Below, one piece after another: positions 14,813-18,192 of a stretch of DNA of 18,192 nucleotides. The notes under the pieces were generated by a model. The model was not told the origin of the DNA. It did no database searches and saw only the letters and a list, made by a program, of their open reading frames with translations. Positions within the stretch are counted from its first letter, which is position 1, and each line of letters begins with the position of its first letter. The position numbers and the translations under genes were made by a program. The stretch is taken from NCBI GenBank assembly GCA_003644265.1, contig QNBX01000091.1:1-18192 (forward strand), read 5' to 3'. The stretch is from Planctomycetota bacterium. Lineage in GTDB: Bacteria; Planctomycetota; B15-G4.

Positions 14813-17800
14813 TCAGGCAGAGGGGACCCGCTCGGCCTTCAGCGCCGTGTCCACGCACGTGTACTCCAGGCGCGCCTGCTCGGCCAGCAGATCGGCGCCC
14901 TGCAAGTCGCCGGACTTGCTCAGCAGCTCGAGCTGCCGGCACAGCTCGGAGAGGGTCAGCGCGCCGAGCTGGGCGCAGCTCGACTTGAGCGCGTGGGCGG
15001 CCTGCTCGATGCCGGCGGCGTCGCCGGCATCGACGGCGGTGTACAGGCTCTCCAGACGCGGCGGCGTGTCATCCAGGAAGATGCCGATCAGCTCGCACAA
15101 GATGTCGGGGCCGTCGACGTCCTGGAACTGGCGCAGCTCGTCCAGCACCGCGGCGTCGATGGTGGGGGGCTGCTCCTGCTCGGAGGCGCCTCCGTCCATG
15201 GCGGCGCCGCGGCCGTCGGATGTCTCGCTGCTCATGTTCGTCGTCCCCATGGTCTCTGAAGCTGCGGGCGCGGCGGCGTGGCCGGCGTCGGGCGTCTGCT
15301 CGTCCTGTGCCGATTGTGCGCAGACCCACTCCGCCAGCGTGGCCTGCAGCTGTTCGCGCAGCACGGGCTTGCTGAGGTAGTCGTCCATGCCGGCGTCGAG
15401 CGCGCGCTCGCGGTCGCCGGCCATGGCGTGGGCCGTCATGGCGATGATCGGGATGTGGTCGTCCTGCTTGACGCGCCGGATCTCCGCCGTGGCTGCGAAA
15501 CCGTCCATGATCGGCATCTGGCAGTCCATCAGGATGGCGCCGTAGGGGCGGCGCTTGACGGCGTCCAGCGCCTCCTGGCCGTTGGCCGCGACATCGGACT
15601 CGAAGCCGATCTTCTCGAGCATGCGCACGGCGACCTTCTGGTTGACGGCGTTATCCTCCACCACCAGCACGCGGCGGCAGGCGGCGCCCGGTCCGGCACG
15701 TCGCAGTCGGCGCGCGGGGTGTCCGTCCAGTCCGTGCTGCGACACGACGCGCAGCAGGGTCCCGAGCATCTGCTCGCGATGGATGGGCTTGGAGATCTGG
15801 GCCGAGATGCCCGCCTGCGTGAGCTCGCCGGGGCTGCGCGGGGTCAGCGAGGTCAGCATGACGATGGGCAGGTTCGCCAGGGCCGGGTCGTTGCGCAGGG
15901 TGCGCGCCGTCTCCAGGCCGTCCATGTCGGGCATGGCCATGTCGAGCAGCACCAGGTCGATGGGGCGGCCGTTCACGAACGCGTCCCGGGCCAGCTCCAC
16001 GGCGCGGGCGCCTGACTCGGCCTGCACGGGGTCCATGCCCCAGCTCACCACCTCGCGGGCGGCGATGGTGCGGTTGGTCTCGGAGTCGTCCACCACCAGC
16101 ACGCGCATGCCGCGCAGCACGTCGCGGCCGTGCATCTCCACCTGTGGGTCGGGCTCCAGCTTGGCGAACACCGCGGTGAGCCAGAAGGTGCTGCCGGCGC
16201 CGGGCGAGCTGTGCACGCCGATGGTGCCGCCCAGCGCCTCGGCCAGCAGGCTGCACATGGCCAGGCCGATCCCGGTGCCGCCGTAGCGGCGCGTGGTCGA
16301 TCCGTCCTCCTGGGTGAAGGGCTCGAACAGCCGTTCGCGGTCCTCGGGGCGGATGCCGATGCCCGTGTCCTGCAGCTCGAAACGCACGCTGATGGTCTCG
16401 GCCGACTCCACCTCGGGCAAGGCGCGCACCACGATCTCCCCGCGTTCCGTGAACTTGAGCGCGTTCTGGGCCAGGTGGCTGAGGACTTGGCGCAGGCGGT
16501 CGAGGTCGCCGCGCACGCGCATGGGCAGGTGCGGGTGCACGTCCGCCGCGATCTCCAGGCCCTTGCTGTGGGCCTGCTCGGCGATCAGGTCGCTGACCTC
16601 CTCGACGGCGTCGCGCAGCTGGAAGTCGACCTCCTCGATCTCCACCGTGCGGCGCTTCAGGTTGCCGAAGTCGAGCACGTCGTTGATCAGGTTGAGCAGC
16701 TCGTGGCCCGAGTGGCGCACGGACTCGGCACACTCGCGCTGTTCGCCGTCGAGGCGCGTGTCGAGCAGCAGGCCCGACATGCCGATGATGGCGTTGAGCG
16801 GCGTGCGCACCTCGTGGCTCACGTTGGCCAGGAACTCGTCGCGCGCTTGGCCCGCGGTCTGGCTCTCGGTGCGGGCCACGCGCAGCTCGTCGGCGTAGAG
16901 CTGCAGCTGCGCCGTGCGTTCGCTCACGCGTGACTCCAGCCGTGTGTTGAGGCTGCGCAGGCGGCTCTGGCTCTCGGCCACGCCGGTGAGCGCGTTGCGC
17001 AGCGCCCGCTCCAGCGTGCCCAGCTCGTCGTTGGCGTCATGGGCCGGTGGCGGCAGCGGGCGTCCCGACTCGAAGGCGTCGACCGTGGCCAGGATCTGTC
17101 GCAGAGGGCGCAAGACCGCGCGGTTCAGGCCGTGGCACAGGGTGGCCATGAGCGCGATGACCGCCACCGCGAAGGCCGCCAGGGCTTGGGTCTCCAGGAA
17201 GCGGACGTCGGCCAGAGCCACGGATCGCGGCTGGTGCATGCTGACCAACCCCACCGGGCAGGGCTTCTGCAGGAACAACGAGGCCTGCAGCGTCTGCGTG
17301 GGCTGGGACTGCCCACCGGACGCGTAGGTCTCGGCGTCGGACGGGGGCGCGATGCTGATCCAGGAGCCAGGGTGGTTGCGCGTGGCGGCCAGCACGGCCG
17401 GCGCCAGCAGGCGGTCCATGTCCAGCAGCAACGCGACGGCGCGAGCGCCCCCGGCCCCGGCGCGTGGGGAGAGCCGCACCAGGCGCGCAGACGAGGGGCC
17501 CACCCATTCCAGAGCCAGCCCGCGCGAACGGACGTCGCGCAGGGTGTCAGGGGGCAGGGCGCGGGCGGCAGCGGTCGTGCCGCTCTCCATCAGCACCTGG
17601 CCCGAGCCGCGGTGAAGTGACACCTGCTCAATCGCGGGCGTGCGGGCACACAACGCCTCCATCATGTTGAGCACGGACGGCATCGAGCCCAGCGACGTGC
17701 CTTCGGGGGGCAGGCTGGCCAGCAGGGCCGAGGCCACGCCGTCCATGTTGTCGAGCTGCAGGCGGATGCTGCTGGTCGCCACCCGGTTGGACTGATTGAT

Positions 17801-17923
17801 GGCCTGGTGGGCCTCCGACACCGCGCGGCTGTAGTTCTGCAGGCGGAACAGCGTGCCGATCGTTCCCAGCAGCAGCAGCACGGGCAGGAACACGCTGAGC
17901 AGCAGTTTGGTGGAGAGCTTCAT
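14813..17923 (-). CDS. hybrid sensor histidine kinase with two receivers and HPt domain (complete phosphorelay)
   Basis: The product has 1036 residues from ATG at 17923 (a TTG directly upstream is an alternative). Order of domains: membrane helix about 7-27; extracytoplasmic region about 28-245; second helix about 246-264; HAMP about 265-325; coiled coil about 325-365; HisKA with H370 ([15 protein letters not shown]); ATPase domain with N487 in [15 protein letters not shown] near 519, [23 protein letters not shown]; receiver 1 with D661 ([11 protein letters not shown]); receiver 2 with D800 ([11 protein letters not shown]); a Gly/Ala/Ser-rich linker about 868-920; HPt with H977 ([14 protein letters not shown]). 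All phosphorelay residues are present, in BarA-like order with an extra receiver. The extracytoplasmic region matches no sensor family I recognise. No DNA-binding partner is adjacent, so output must go to a regulator elsewhere. Confidence 0.95.
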   Translation of the reverse strand: MKLSTKLLLSVFLPVLLLLGTIGTLFRLQNYSRAVSEAHQAINQSNRVATSSIRLQLDNMDGVASALLASLPPEGTSLGSMPSVLNMMEALCARTPAIEQVSLHRGSGQVLMESGTTAAARALPPDTLRDVRSRGLALEWVGPSSARLVRLSPRAGAGGARAVALLLDMDRLLAPAVLAATRNHPGSWISIAPPSDAETYASGGQSQPTQTLQASLFLQKPCPVGLVSMHQPRSVALADVRFLETQALAAFAVAVIALMATLCHGLNRAVLRPLRQILATVDAFESGRPLPPPAHDANDELGTLERALRNALTGVAESQSRLRSLNTRLESRVSERTAQLQLYADELRVARTESQTAGQARDEFLANVSHEVRTPLNAIIGMSGLLLDTRLDGEQRECAESVRHSGHELLNLINDVLDFGNLKRRTVEIEEVDFQLRDAVEEVSDLIAEQAHSKGLEIAADVHPHLPMRVRGDLDRLRQVLSHLAQNALKFTERGEIVVRALPEVESAETISVRFELQDTGIGIRPEDRERLFEPFTQEDGSTTRRYGGTGIGLAMCSLLAEALGGTIGVHSSPGAGSTFWLTAVFAKLEPDPQVEMHGRDVLRGMRVLVVDDSETNRTIAAREVVSWGMDPVQAESGARAVELARDAFVNGRPIDLVLLDMAMPDMDGLETARTLRNDPALANLPIVMLTSLTPRSPGELTQAGISAQISKPIHREQMLGTLLRVVSQHGLDGHPARRLRRAGPGAACRRVLVVEDNAVNQKVAVRMLEKIGFESDVAANGQEALDAVKRRPYGAILMDCQMPIMDGFAATAEIRRVKQDDHIPIIAMTAHAMAGDRERALDAGMDDYLSKPVLREQLQATLAEWVCAQSAQDEQTPDAGHAAAPAASETMGTTNMSSETSDGRGAAMDGGASEQEQPPTIDAAVLDELRQFQDVDGPDILCELIGIFLDDTPPRLESLYTAVDAGDAAGIEQAAHALKSSCAQLGALTLSELCRQLELLSKSGDLQGADLLAEQARLEYTCVDTALKAERVPSA

Positions 17924-18113
17924 CAAGTGCGCCTGGTGGGAGCGCTGGCGGGGACTTCGCTGTCATCGGCCGTGCGCCCGCCCGGGCTTGTGGCCTTTCG
18001 GGCGTCGCGCGGGCCCAGGGGAGCGGGGTTGCCGCCGCCCGGCCGGGAGCGGCTATGGCCAGGGCAGGTGTCCGCGTCGGTCGCCTTGGTGGGCGCTCCT
18101 GGTGGCCCGGCGC

Positions 18114-18192
18114 TCAGCTCGGTGGGGGCTCGCTGCGCACCCACCCGGTCCCCGCCGAGAGCATCAGCGCGATGGGCCGGGTGGACTCGATG
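18114..18192 (-). CDS. C-terminal end of an unidentified protein (truncated by window edge)
   Basis: A minus-strand frame enters at the right edge and ends with TGA at 18116-18114, giving 25 codons. Nearly all its codons down to the last few end in G or C, like the real genes here, while the alternative frames do not. The peptide (starting IESTRPIALMLSAGTGW) is too short to identify. It lies 190 bases upstream of the hybrid kinase on the same strand; no promoter was recognised between them. Confidence 0.42.
   Translation of the reverse strand, partial: IESTRPIALMLSAGTGWVRSEPPPS

Noticed and set aside
17975..18004. CGCCCG/CGGGCG inverted repeat upstream of the hybrid kinase as a terminator or operator
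   Set aside because: A six-base all-G/C match in DNA of this composition is expected by chance, and no T-run or promoter elements accompany it.

Overview
The window is very GC-rich (about 70% by eye), densely coding, and dominated by one long minus-strand gene run. The adjacent DUF1800 and DUF1501 genes, a secreted protein weakly like DUF3352, an ArsC-fold selenoprotein and a Rrf2 regulator fit best with a high-GC Planctomycetota genome. This assignment is an inference from gene content, and another high-GC phylum is possible. I see no insertion sequence, phage gene, CRISPR array, tRNA or rRNA.

Left edge (1-1362). A truncated Rrf2-family regulator reads off the left end. It is divergent from a small molybdopterin-domain protein that lacks the usual cysteine ligand. 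Between them lie a good candidate promoter and a perfect palindrome. Convergent with the molybdopterin gene is the best find of the window: a 116-residue ArsC/thioredoxin-fold gene interrupted at codon 14 by an in-frame TGA, exactly where the redox cysteine belongs (U-T-S-C motif). A hairpin with bacterial SECIS geometry follows directly. It would be missed or truncated by ordinary gene calling.

Long minus-strand run (1490-11168). In transcription order: an ALDH7-type aldehyde dehydrogenase, larB, larC, larE, a helical secreted protein, a large secreted protein, DUF1800 and DUF1501. Five of the seven junctions overlap by 4 bases or have gaps of 3 to 28 bases, so much of the run is probably one or a few operons. 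LarB, LarC and LarE make the nickel-pincer nucleotide cofactor of lactate racemase and related LarA enzymes. No larA is present, so the cofactor user must be encoded elsewhere. larC seems to start at a CTG codon overlapping the larB stop.

Divergent junction (11169-11289). The ALDH7/lar run and a plus-strand lipoprotein metallopeptidase-like gene share a 121-base intergenic region. It contains an 11-base perfect inverted repeat whose arms hold mirrored TATGCT elements, possibly paired -10 boxes.

Right part (12544-18192). After a 360-base region with no convincing gene come a PhoB/OmpR-type response regulator and its membrane histidine kinase. Convergent to them is a 1036-residue hybrid kinase carrying a full phosphorelay (HisKA, ATPase, two receivers, HPt). 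The last 25 codons of another minus-strand gene probably enter at the right edge.
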